Source: Prevotellaceae bacterium
Lineage (GTDB): Bacteria; Bacteroidota; Bacteroidia; Bacteroidales; UBA932
Reading direction: 5' to 3'
Assembly: GCA_031259645.1 (NCBI GenBank)
Contig: JAIRLC010000150.1
Span: 1 to 8,666 of the forward strand
DNA: 8,666 nt
In this document: piece by piece, positions 1 through 6,230 of the stretch
Layout: each line of letters begins with the position of its first letter
Numbering within the stretch: the first letter of the stretch is position 1
The notes under the pieces: model-generated
The model's input: the letters and a program-made list of their open reading frames with translations, nothing else
What the model was told of the DNA's origin: nothing
Databases searched by the model: none
Translations under genes and position numbers: made by a program

Positions 1-57
1 GAATCATCTGGGGCTGATTGGCTACTTCAGTCAATTTTGAAATGAAACCATTTTTGT

Positions 58-1716
58 TCATTTTCTTATCAATGATAATATTTTTTTTCCCGACGCTGTA
101 ATTCTATACCGCTGATTCGGACTTGTCTTTTTGTCGGGAAATTCCATCTCAACCCAATCGATTTTCAGGAGTGGGTCTAAATATTTTTTCCTGTGTTTCG
201 GATGATTGCTTAAATTCATCTCATTAAACAATTCACCTCGTTTAATCCATTGATTTGTAATTTTCAAGATGTCTTCCACTCTATTGTGAAGATGTTCTTT
301 TAAAATAGTCTTAACTTTATCGCTGACTATATCGTTAGCTTGGTCACTAACTTGGTCAACAGCTTGGTCACTATCTCCATTACTAATGGCAATTATTTCT
401 TCTAATGAGTTAATAGATAAATTATTAACTTGGTCACCAACTTGGTCGTTATCATGGCCGTTTACATACTCCCAATACAATGAATTTATCGGCAATGTTA
501 CCATAAAATACACACCCAACTCGTCCGTTTCGATGATTGGTTGAGGCGAGCCGTTGTTCTCCATTTTCTTGTTCATCTTTGGAAAACCGGTGCCGCGTCC
601 TTCCGTTAAATTCAACTCTTTCAGAAAATCGCCGATACGTCGATTTCGGTAATCGCGAGCCACAATCTTTTGATGGTGCAGGATTTGCGTATCGACCGGA
701 GGCATCGCGCCCGGATAACTTAAAACCGTGATTTTATCCGTAAATATTTGTACTTCAATCGGTTTTCCCAAATCATATCCTTTATGATAAACGGCATTGG
801 ATAAGGCTTCTTCCACAGCTTCATACGGGTAATTGTAGAATCGTAAAGCCTCTGCCTGACTCGGCACTTTAATTACATGCTCGTGGATAATATTCGTCTT
901 GATAAAACTCAAAGCATCGCGTAACTGATGATACAATGCGCCTTTGAAATAATGTTCCGTAAAATTATCGCCCACATCATCTTTGTGCCAAACGACTTCA
1001 ATCCAACTCCGGTCAAAGAATTTTTCCGGCTCTCGTGAGAAAAACAGCAATCCGGCATTTACCGGTCGCAGATATTCGTCAGATCCTTTAACAATGTGCA
1101 TGTTCCGCGCAAGATTCGCAAGACTGATATTCTTGCTTTCTTCGTAAAGGTCGCTTTTCACTTCGTGCAAATATGCTTGTATCAGCGTCAAATCGAAATC
1201 GTCAATCGTTGCCTGTTGATTGATGCGGTCGTCAAACGGTACGCGAGCCGCCAACTCAAACAGCCGCCGTAAAGTTTCATTTCGTGCAATAACCGTACTT
1301 GACCCCGACCGAATATAATATTGGCGTTGCGCCTTGTCGCCCAAAGTCGATGGCGCAGAATACGGGCGAAAATCGCCGGCAGGACACCACAAAACCAAGA
1401 TATGCCGACCGTCCAATGTGTAGGGGTGCATGATGGGTAAATAGGCAGGTTGAATCCGGTTGCCCAAGTTCAGGACTTCATTTTGAAGCGCATCCAACTG
1501 GTTTTGTTGCAGTCCTAAAGGAGGTAAAACCGATATTCCGTTGTTCGCTTTGATTCCGATGACGATATATCCGCCACCCCAATTATTCAAATCGTTGGCG
1601 AAAGCGCACATCGTGTGAACCACATCTTCGGGATTCCAACCTTGTTTGAATTCCAAGCGTTCCCATTCGACAGAATGACCGTGAATCAGGTCTCTTATGT
1701 TTATTGGCAGGCTCAT
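58..1716 (-). CDS. Schlafen AlbA_2 / GHKL-ATPase / winged-helix protein
   Basis: The 552-residue protein has three recognisable parts. Residues 15-150 match the Schlafen AlbA_2 (AAA_4) domain, with EFKQG at 22-26 and GGGYIVIGI at 47-55. Residues about 300-380 resemble the HATPase_c_4 domain, with a GHKL-type N box (EEALSNAVYH), a PGAMP motif and GRGTG near 374. Residues about 475-550 form a winged-helix-like end (RGELFNEMNL ... NQRYRITASGKK). There is no P-loop, so any ATPase would be of GHKL type. A hydrophilic linker at about 422-466 carries repeated DQV motifs. Family members are usually annotated as putative transcriptional regulators or RecG-like ATP-binding proteins; some occur in defence islands, but their substrate is not known. 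The ATG at 1716 is supported by a -7 element just upstream. The gene stands alone, downstream of tRNA-Phe, and its family is patchily distributed, so it is probably accessory. The family call is firm; the function is not. Confidence 0.88.
   Translation of the reverse strand: MSLPINIRDLIHGHSVEWERLEFKQGWNPEDVVHTMCAFANDLNNWGGGYIVIGIKANNGISVLPPLGLQQNQLDALQNEVLNLGNRIQPAYLPIMHPYTLDGRHILVLWCPAGDFRPYSAPSTLGDKAQRQYYIRSGSSTVIARNETLRRLFELAARVPFDDRINQQATIDDFDLTLIQAYLHEVKSDLYEESKNISLANLARNMHIVKGSDEYLRPVNAGLLFFSREPEKFFDRSWIEVVWHKDDVGDNFTEHYFKGALYHQLRDALSFIKTNIIHEHVIKVPSQAEALRFYNYPYEAVEEALSNAVYHKGYDLGKPIEVQIFTDKITVLSYPGAMPPVDTQILHHQKIVARDYRNRRIGDFLKELNLTEGRGTGFPKMNKKMENNGSPQPIIETDELGVYFMVTLPINSLYWEYVNGHDNDQVGDQVNNLSINSLEEIIAISNGDSDQAVDQVSDQANDIVSDKVKTILKEHLHNRVEDILKITNQWIKRGELFNEMNLSNHPKHRKKYLDPLLKIDWVEMEFPDKKTSPNQRYRITASGKKILSLIRK
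337..449 (-). repeat. Degenerate 12-bp coding repeat (DQV linker)
   Basis: The core TTGGTC (plus strand) occurs at 340, 352 and 364, and again at 430 and 442, each cluster with exact 12-bp spacing. On the coding strand this encodes four-residue units such as DQVS, DQAN and DQVG in the linker between the GHKL and winged-helix domains. The 12-bp period keeps the reading frame, so gain or loss of units would only change linker length. Confidence 0.75.
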
Positions 1717-1732
1717 GATTTATTTTGAATTA

Positions 1733-1740
1733 CAAAGTTA
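1733..1740 (-). promoter_or_regulatory. Putative -7 element of the AlbA_2 gene
   Basis: The minus strand reads TAACTTTG, an exact fit to the Bacteroidota -7 consensus TAnnTTTG, ending 16 bp before the ATG. No convincing -33 TTTG is seen at 19-21 bp. It implies a short, AT-rich leader without a Shine-Dalgarno sequence. Confidence 0.5.
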
Positions 1741-1780
1741 GCAAATTATCCGGAATATTATGTCTAACACTTCTAAAAAT

Positions 1781-1950
1781 CTATTTATTAGCAATTTGCA
1801 AAATATTCTTTTCAATGTGAGATATTTTCTTCAAATATTCCATTGCCGTCATATCCACTTTCACATACTTGATTTCCTTAGTGAACAGGCAATTACTTTT
1901 TCGGCTCGATCCATTATACTTCCATATTCCGTCTATTTGACTTTCCAAAA
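1781..1950 (-). other. Possible gene remnant between tRNA-Phe and the AlbA_2 gene
   Basis: The 236 bp between the tRNA terminator and the AlbA_2 gene hold one open minus-strand frame ending at 1781 (final residues NILQIANK). Its composition is protein-like (charged and aromatic residues, a likely helix around YLKKISHIEKN). Upstream the frame runs back through the terminator and tRNA, so it has no start of its own except an ATG at 1852, which would give only 23 residues. It may be the 3' end of a decayed gene, for example from an element once integrated next to the tRNA, or it may be chance. No family is recognised. Confidence 0.2.
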
Positions 1951-1952
1951 AC

Positions 1953-1986
1953 AAAAAACCCCCGGAAGTAGTGGTCTTCGGGAGTT
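1953..1986 (-). terminator. Intrinsic terminator of tRNA-Phe
   Basis: On the minus strand AACTCCCGAAG (1986-1976) pairs with CTTCCGGGGGTT, with one bulged C and a 7-nt loop, followed directly by TTTTTT. It begins 11 bp after the tRNA 3' end. Confidence 0.85.
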
Positions 1987-1996
1987 CGGCTTTTTG

Positions 1997-2069
1997 TGGT
2001 GCCACCACGAATCGAACGAGGGACACAAGGATTTTCAGTCCTTTGCTCTACCAACTGAGCTATGGCACC
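1997..2069 (-). tRNA. tRNA-Phe (anticodon GAA)
   Basis: The 73-nt gene folds as a normal cloverleaf. The acceptor pairs GGTGCCA with TGGCACC and has discriminator A. The D arm contains AGCTCAGTTGGTAGAGC. The anticodon stem AAGGA/TCCTT holds the loop CTGAAAA, placing GAA at positions 34-36. The T arm contains GTTCGATTC. The 3' CCA is not encoded (A is followed by CAAA), so it must be added after transcription. The gene has its own promoter and terminator, and its 3' end faces the AlbA_2 gene, the usual side for integrated elements. Confidence 0.96.
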
Positions 2070-2083
2070 TTGTAAACGGGCAA

Positions 2084-2113
2084 CAAAGGTAAAACTTTTT
2101 TTTAACTTTGCAA
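2084..2113 (-). promoter_or_regulatory. Promoter of tRNA-Phe
   Basis: The minus strand has TTG (2113-2111), exactly 19 bp, then TACCTTTG (2091-2084). Both boxes and the spacing fit the Bacteroidota sigma-ABfr consensus (TTTG-N19-21-TAnnTTTG). The mature tRNA begins 14 bp beyond the -7 box. It overlaps the opposing -7 element of the M16 peptidase gene. Confidence 0.75.
2103..2110 (+). promoter_or_regulatory. Putative -7 element of the peptidase-methyltransferase operon
   Basis: TAACTTTG fits TAnnTTTG exactly and ends 19 bp before the M16 start codon. No TTTG is found at the expected -33 distance. It lies within the spacer of the divergent tRNA-Phe promoter. Confidence 0.5.
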
Positions 2114-2129
2114 AAAATATTCTGTTTTG

Positions 2130-3350
2130 ATGGATACTTGCCAATTTACACTCCCCAACGGCCTGCGCGTCGTACACCGGCAAAGCCGGTCGAACGTGGT
2201 TTACTGCGGACTGACTGTCAACGCCGGCACCCGGGATGAGCCCCTTGCCGAACATGGCATCGCGCACTTCGTGGAGCACATGCTATTCAAGGGAACAAAA
2301 AAATATTCCGCCCATTTAATTAACAACCGGCTCGAAAACGTTGGCGGAGAGTTAAATGCGTTTACCACCAAAGAGGAAACCGTAGTCCACGCCACCATCC
2401 TGAAAAACGACTTCGGGAAAGCCCTTGAACTCATTGCAGACATGGCGTTTAACCCCACCTTTCCACCCAAGGAATTTGAAAAAGAGAAGTTGGTCATCCT
2501 CGATGAAATCAATGCCTACAAAGACAATCCGGCAGAACAGATTTTCGACGATTTTGAAGAACGTTTGTTCGCCCAAACACCTGTCGGGCGGTCGATACTG
2601 GGCAACGAGCAGTCGCTCACATCCATGGCGCCGCAACAGCTTCATCAATTTACAATGCAGCACTACCACCCGCAAAACATGATTCTTTCCGTAGTGGGTA
2701 AAATTTCCGCCAAGCGCATTGAACAGTTGTCTTCCAAGTATTTCGGCGCTTTTGAAACACAATCCCGGACACTCCTCCGCACCTCTCCCGGCCCTTGTGC
2801 GCCGTTCCACGTTCCGCAACCGCGCAATACGTATCAGGCGCACTGCATGCTCGGCAACCGGGCGTATTCGCTTTATCATCCCAAGCGCGTGGCCATGTCG
2901 CTGTTCACCAATTACCTTGGCGGCCCCGCATCAAATTCATTGCTCAACACCCTGCTGCGCGAAAAATATGGATTGGTGTACACCGTAGAAGCCAACTACA
3001 GTCCTTACGCAGATTGCGGTGCGTTCAGTATTTATTTCGGCACGGATAAAGAAAAAGTACAAAAATGTCGCGATATTATTTCCACAGCATTTAAAAAACT
3101 GCGGGAAGCCCCGCTCGAGGGGAGCATGCTGCAACGCATAAAAAAACAGTTGATCGGGCAGTTGGCCATTGCCGCCGACAACGCCGAATCGCAAATGATT
3201 AGTCAGGCAAAGAGTTTGCTCGCTTTTGACAAAGTGGAAACGCCCGAACAAATCAAAGAAAAAATAAACGCCGTAACGGCCATCGAACTGCAAGAGATTG
3301 CAGAAGAAATGTTGCACCCCGACCGGCTTTCCGTTTTAATTTATACCTGA
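2130..3350 (+). CDS. M16 family zinc peptidase (insulinase/pitrilysin type)
   Basis: This single-unit M16 peptidase has 406 residues. The inverted zinc motif HxxEH is complete (H46, E49, H50 in AHFVEHMLFKGT), and the third ligand is probably E126 in ILDEI, 76 residues beyond H50, as in mitochondrial processing peptidase beta. The M16_N domain begins LPNGLRVVH at 8-16. The C-terminal M16 domain holds the LREKYGLVYTVEANYS segment. No signal peptide is seen, so it is probably cytoplasmic and degrades peptides or small proteins. Single-unit members of about 410 residues are common in Bacteroidota. The ATG at 2130 is chosen over a TTG one codon upstream. The methyltransferase gene follows after 6 bp. 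All residues needed for catalysis appear present; the natural substrate is unknown. Confidence 0.95.
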   Translation: MDTCQFTLPNGLRVVHRQSRSNVVYCGLTVNAGTRDEPLAEHGIAHFVEHMLFKGTKKYSAHLINNRLENVGGELNAFTTKEETVVHATILKNDFGKALELIADMAFNPTFPPKEFEKEKLVILDEINAYKDNPAEQIFDDFEERLFAQTPVGRSILGNEQSLTSMAPQQLHQFTMQHYHPQNMILSVVGKISAKRIEQLSSKYFGAFETQSRTLLRTSPGPCAPFHVPQPRNTYQAHCMLGNRAYSLYHPKRVAMSLFTNYLGGPASNSLLNTLLREKYGLVYTVEANYSPYADCGAFSIYFGTDKEKVQKCRDIISTAFKKLREAPLEGSMLQRIKKQLIGQLAIAADNAESQMISQAKSLLAFDKVETPEQIKEKINAVTAIELQEIAEEMLHPDRLSVLIYT

Positions 3351-3356
3351 TTGCGC

Positions 3357-3983
3357 ATGACCCTCGACCAATATATTGAAGCGCACACTTCGCCCGCCGA
3401 GCCGTTGCTCGACGAGATTGTGCGCTACACACACCTTCACACCATGAACCCGCGCATGCTCTCCGGATTGATACAGGGGAAGCTGCTCGCCACGTTCAGC
3501 GCCATGCTCCAACCCCGGCGAATATTAGAAATCGGCACGTTCACCGGCTATGCCACGCTCTGCTTGGCCAAAGGCCTTGCGCCCGGCGGCGAAATCCACA
3601 CCATTGAACGTAACGACGAATTGCACGACACGCTCCTTTCGTTTTTCCGGCGCAGCCCGCAGGCCAACCAGATAAAACTCCACACCGGCAATGCGCTTGA
3701 CCTTATTCCCACATTCCATGAAACGTTCGATTTGGTGTATATCGACGGAGATAAACGTGAGTACGCCGCTTACTACCACGCCGTTTTCGACAAAGTACGC
3801 AGCGGCGGATACATCATGGCCGACAACGTGCTTTGGGACGGCAAAGTAACCGCCGAGCCTCTGCCCAACGATGTGCAAACACAAAATATCATGGCATTTA
3901 ATGACCTGGTGCGCGACGACGAGCGGGTCGAAAACCTGCTCCTCCCCTTGCGCGACGGGTTAATGATTATCCGAAAAATGTAA
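3357..3983 (+). CDS. Class I SAM-dependent O-methyltransferase (Methyltransf_3 family)
   Basis: The 208-residue protein matches the metal-dependent catechol/caffeoyl-CoA O-methyltransferase family over its whole length. SAM motif I is LEIGTFTGY (57-65), and the acidic residue binding the SAM ribose is probably E84 (TIERND). D130 in YIDGDKREY and D156-N157 in MADNVLWDG fit the divalent-metal ligands. Bacterial members act on small catechol-like substrates or, as TrmR, on wobble uridine of tRNA; the sequence alone does not decide between them. The ATG at 3357 lies 6 bp after the peptidase stop, so the two genes are probably co-transcribed. An in-frame TTG at 3351 is a less likely start. The gene converges on porV with a 20-bp gap in which no hairpin terminator is visible. 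Confidence 0.93.
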   Translation: MTLDQYIEAHTSPAEPLLDEIVRYTHLHTMNPRMLSGLIQGKLLATFSAMLQPRRILEIGTFTGYATLCLAKGLAPGGEIHTIERNDELHDTLLSFFRRSPQANQIKLHTGNALDLIPTFHETFDLVYIDGDKREYAAYYHAVFDKVRSGGYIMADNVLWDGKVTAEPLPNDVQTQNIMAFNDLVRDDERVENLLLPLRDGLMIIRKM

Positions 3984-4003
3984 CTGTATCAAATGGTGGT
4001 GCA

Positions 4004-5014
4004 TCAAAAAACATATCCCAGCGTTACATAAAAGGTATTACTCAACGCATTGTTGCCGCTTGACGCCGGCAACCAGTAAGAGGCGTCGAATAATAACCTG
4101 TGATAAGATATGCCGGCCCCAAAAGAAAAATGAGAACGGCCGCCATATTGCTCATGGTTGTATAAATAGCCTGCACGCGCCGCCAATAAATGATTCCACG
4201 TATATTCGGCGCCAAAACCAAATGTAATTTCCGAAAACGAATTTCCAAATGACTTGAACATGCCGGCAAAGACGCCCGCACCGGCGTCATTTTCCGGAAC
4301 CAAAGGTTTATTTGCTTCCACGCCAAAACCCAACGCATGGATGTCCTGAACATTCCTTTCATAATGCACGCCCAGCCGCAACACCATAGGGAGAAACGCC
4401 GTTTTATCATTCCCAATATCCAACTTTGATCCTATATTTGCAATTTGCAATCCGGCCGATAAAGATTGACGTTCGACAGGAATACGGAAATAAAATCCCA
4501 CATCGGCGGCAAAAGCGCCGGCCGACAATACCGACAACATGCCCTGCTCTGCATAAATCGCCGACACGTAACGGAACACCAAGCCCATCGAAAAATAAGG
4601 CGACAATTGTCGCGAGTAGCCCACATCTATGGCCCACTCTGCCGGATTTTGCGTAACGGTAGCAGTGCCATCCGTCAGGATAAATTTTCCTGCGGCAAAG
4701 TACGACACCGATCCACTGAGATAATGGCTATCCCCCACTCTTCCGAAACCCGATAAATAGAGCACACTCATATCGTCGGACAGCGCATGCAGCCAAGGCG
4801 AATAAGAGAATGACACGCCTCCCCTTTGCGTTTGGGAAAAAGCATATTTCGCCACATTAAAATATTGCGAATTGATATCAGGTGAAGTGGCTACGCCAAG
4901 GTTCGCCATCCCTGTAGAACGCGCATCGGGCGCCAATGTGAGCACCGTGGGTATTTGCGCAACCACTGTGGCGCAGTGCACAGTTAAAAAGAATATTCCA
5001 ACTAATTTTTTCAA
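4004..5014 (-). CDS. porV: Type IX secretion outer-membrane protein PorV-like
   Basis: This looks like PorV (LptO), the FadL-like beta-barrel that carries cargo from the type IX translocon to the PorU attachment complex. Diagnostic segments are APDARSTGM (28-36), GVATSPD (40-46) and AKYAF, repeated beta-strand patterns, and a terminal aromatic residue (GYVF). A signal peptide occupies residues 1-19, with cleavage expected at VVA|Q. The product is 336 residues, somewhat shorter than typical PorV, so a PorV paralogue is possible. The start is odd: the only in-frame start near the signal peptide is TTG at 5014, and a TGA lies in frame at 5029-5027. An ATG at 5030, directly after the lspA stop, is one base out of frame. 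The gene probably shares a transcript with lspA. PorU, its usual partner, is not in this window. Confidence 0.78.
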   Translation of the reverse strand: MKKLVGIFFLTVHCATVVAQIPTVLTLAPDARSTGMANLGVATSPDINSQYFNVAKYAFSQTQRGGVSFSYSPWLHALSDDMSVLYLSGFGRVGDSHYLSGSVSYFAAGKFILTDGTATVTQNPAEWAIDVGYSRQLSPYFSMGLVFRYVSAIYAEQGMLSVLSAGAFAADVGFYFRIPVERQSLSAGLQIANIGSKLDIGNDKTAFLPMVLRLGVHYERNVQDIHALGFGVEANKPLVPENDAGAGVFAGMFKSFGNSFSEITFGFGAEYTWNHLLAARAGYLYNHEQYGGRSHFSFGAGISYHRLLFDASYWLPASSGNNALSNTFYVTLGYVF

Positions 5015-5030
5015 ATATGGTTTTCTTCAT

Positions 5031-5642
5031 TTACTTCTTCAAGAAATAGCCGCGCTGAAATAATAGCAAATAAATCACCCCTGTTGTAATGGCCGAATCA
5101 GCAATATTGAAAACCGGACGGAAAAAAATAAATTCCTCTCCTCCCCACACAGGAAACCATGCGGGAAAAGTGGTTTCAATAATCGGGAAATACAGCATGT
5201 CCACGACCCTTCCCTGTAAAAAAGGCGCGTAGCCGCCTCCGGCGGGGAATAGCGTCGCCACCTGTCCTTCCGAGCCGGAAAACAGCAATCCGTAAAAAAG
5301 GCTGTCAATAATATTTCCCACCGCACCGGCAAAAATGAGCGCCATTCCTATCATCACGCCAACCGGAGCGCCTCTTTTTATTAATCTGGATATATAGACG
5401 CCAATTAACGCAACCAAAGCGATCCGGAAAACCGTCAGGAAAATTTTCCCCACTTCTCCCCCAAATTTTAATCCAAAGGCCATGCCGGCATTTTCGGTGA
5501 AATAGATGGAAAACCAATGACCAAACACAGGAATACTCTCATGAAGCGCCAAGTGTGTCTTGATCCAGATTTTTACAACTTGATCAATAGCAAGAACTGC
5601 AAAAATAATAATAACAGCAATTTTTCCGGAGGATAACCTCAT
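5031..5642 (-). CDS. lspA: Lipoprotein signal peptidase (signal peptidase II)
   Basis: LspA is the inner-membrane aspartyl protease that removes signal peptides from diacylglyceryl-modified prolipoproteins. Conserved boxes are AIDQVVK with D20, FTENAGMAFG (48-57), AGAVGNIID (105-113), VVDM with D148 and FNIADSAIT with D182. D148 and D182 correspond to the E. coli catalytic pair. Four hydrophobic helices can be seen. At 203 residues it is longer than the roughly 165 of Proteobacteria, because of an insertion at about 119-143 between GNIID and VVDM; this is common in Bacteroidota. It lies 65 bp downstream of the dksA-like gene, an order seen widely in the phylum. The ATG at 5642 has no Shine-Dalgarno sequence. 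Its TAA at 5033-5031 directly abuts an ATG. Confidence 0.96.
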   Translation of the reverse strand: MRLSSGKIAVIIIFAVLAIDQVVKIWIKTHLALHESIPVFGHWFSIYFTENAGMAFGLKFGGEVGKIFLTVFRIALVALIGVYISRLIKRGAPVGVMIGMALIFAGAVGNIIDSLFYGLLFSGSEGQVATLFPAGGGYAPFLQGRVVDMLYFPIIETTFPAWFPVWGGEEFIFFRPVFNIADSAITTGVIYLLLFQRGYFLKK

Positions 5643-5707
5643 GGGCCTGTTGTTTTAAAATTGAATAACTGAATTATCGGGAAATGGTTATATTTTCTCT
5701 GTTACGG

Positions 5708-6100
5708 TTACTTGCTTTTAGCTTCAATACTCAAAGTAGCATGCGGAACAGACAAAAGACGTTCTTTGGGAATCAATTTTCCGGTTTCACGGCAAATGCC
5801 ATACGTTTTGTTTTCGATGCGCACCAACGCGGCCTCCAGTGAACGGATAAACTTTTGCTGACGGATCGCCAGTTGCCCCGATTCTTCCTTGGAAAGCGCA
5901 GACGCGCCTTCTTCCAACACTTTAAATGTGGGAGAAGTGTCTTCCGTATCGTTACTGCCGCTATGTGTTACACTCGACATTAAAAGAGTATAATCTTTTT
6001 GCGCCTTATCTAATTTATCAAGAATTACAGCTTTAAATTCTTGCAATTCCGCGTCGCCATAGCGTGACTTCTCTGTTGTTGCTGTTTTACTCTTTACCAT
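5708..6100 (-). CDS. DksA/TraR-family RNA polymerase-binding regulator
   Basis: The 130-residue protein has a long helical N-terminal part (20-95), expected to form the coiled coil that enters the RNA polymerase secondary channel, and a C-terminal DksA/TraR finger motif, YGICRETGKLIPKERL (100-115), followed by PHATLSIEAK. Only one cysteine (C103) of the usual four is kept, so zinc binding by the standard site is unlikely; this pattern is typical of Bacteroidota homologues and is not damage. Such proteins alter promoter-complex stability, often together with ppGpp. The ATG at 6100 has a strong GGAGGAG 6 bp upstream. It heads the set with lspA and porV. In many Bacteroidota ileS lies just upstream; here that place is held by the divergent PARIS-like operon. 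Confidence 0.92.
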   Translation of the reverse strand: MVKSKTATTEKSRYGDAELQEFKAVILDKLDKAQKDYTLLMSSVTHSGSNDTEDTSPTFKVLEEGASALSKEESGQLAIRQQKFIRSLEAALVRIENKTYGICRETGKLIPKERLLSVPHATLSIEAKSK

Positions 6101-6106
6101 AACTCA

Positions 6107-6113
6107 CTCCTCC
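6107..6113 (-). promoter_or_regulatory. Strong Shine-Dalgarno sequence of the dksA-like gene
   Basis: GGAGGAG on the minus strand lies 6 nt before the ATG, matching the anti-Shine-Dalgarno sequence. The other genes here have no comparable site, and Bacteroidota generally rely on A-rich leaders. It fixes this start codon. Confidence 0.75.
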
Positions 6114-6133
6114 GGTGATTTAAATATAGGGTG

Positions 6134-6164
6134 CGAATATACAAACTTTTTTAAAGAAAGCCAA
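6134..6164 (-). promoter_or_regulatory. Putative promoter of the dksA-lspA-porV unit
   Basis: The minus strand has TTG (6164-6162), a 20-bp spacer, then TATATTCG (6141-6134), one base off TAnnTTTG. It would give a leader of roughly 30 nt that includes the GGAGGAG site. It faces away from the PARIS-like promoter in the same 130-bp gap. Confidence 0.5.
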
Positions 6165-6182
6165 GAGATTATGATAAATAAT

Positions 6183-6208
6183 TTCGTATCTTTGTATTTT
6201 CATACGAA
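6183..6208 (+). promoter_or_regulatory. -7 element and overlapping inverted repeat upstream of the PARIS-like operon
   Basis: TATCTTTG (6187-6194) fits TAnnTTTG exactly. It overlaps the left arm of a perfect 7-bp inverted repeat, TTCGTAT (6183-6189) and ATACGAA (6202-6208), with a 12-bp spacer. A third copy of the arm, ATACGAA, is at 6234-6240, over the start codon region. The arrangement suggests an operator for a dimeric repressor. No -33 box is evident. A start site downstream of 6194 rules against the ATG at 6171. Confidence 0.5.
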
Positions 6209-6230
6209 TGATACACTTACACAAGTAAAT

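Noticed and set aside
1..45. Plus-strand tail ending SILK-stop at 45, possibly the end of a gene from outside the window
   Set aside because: Fifteen codons are too few to recognise, and a minus-strand frame is equally open here.
337..449. CRISPR-like array
   Set aside because: The units are 12-bp coding repeats in frame within a protein, with no spacers of CRISPR length and no cas genes.
2352..2879. 175-codon open frame on the minus strand
   Set aside because: It is antisense to the M16 peptidase gene, which has a complete active site.
4973..4984. Lipobox at C14 of the PorV-like protein
   Set aside because: The residues before C14 are TVH, which do not fit a lipobox; AQ at 19-20 fits signal peptidase I cleavage.
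5708..6100. Loss of three zinc-finger cysteines as damage to dksA
   Set aside because: The one-cysteine form with PHATLSIEAK is the normal form in Bacteroidota homologues.
6171..6230. Earlier ATG for the ATPase, adding 20 residues
   Set aside because: The only good -7 element (6187-6194) lies inside this extension, so a transcript from it would lack this ATG; the added residues do not match the family's usual start.
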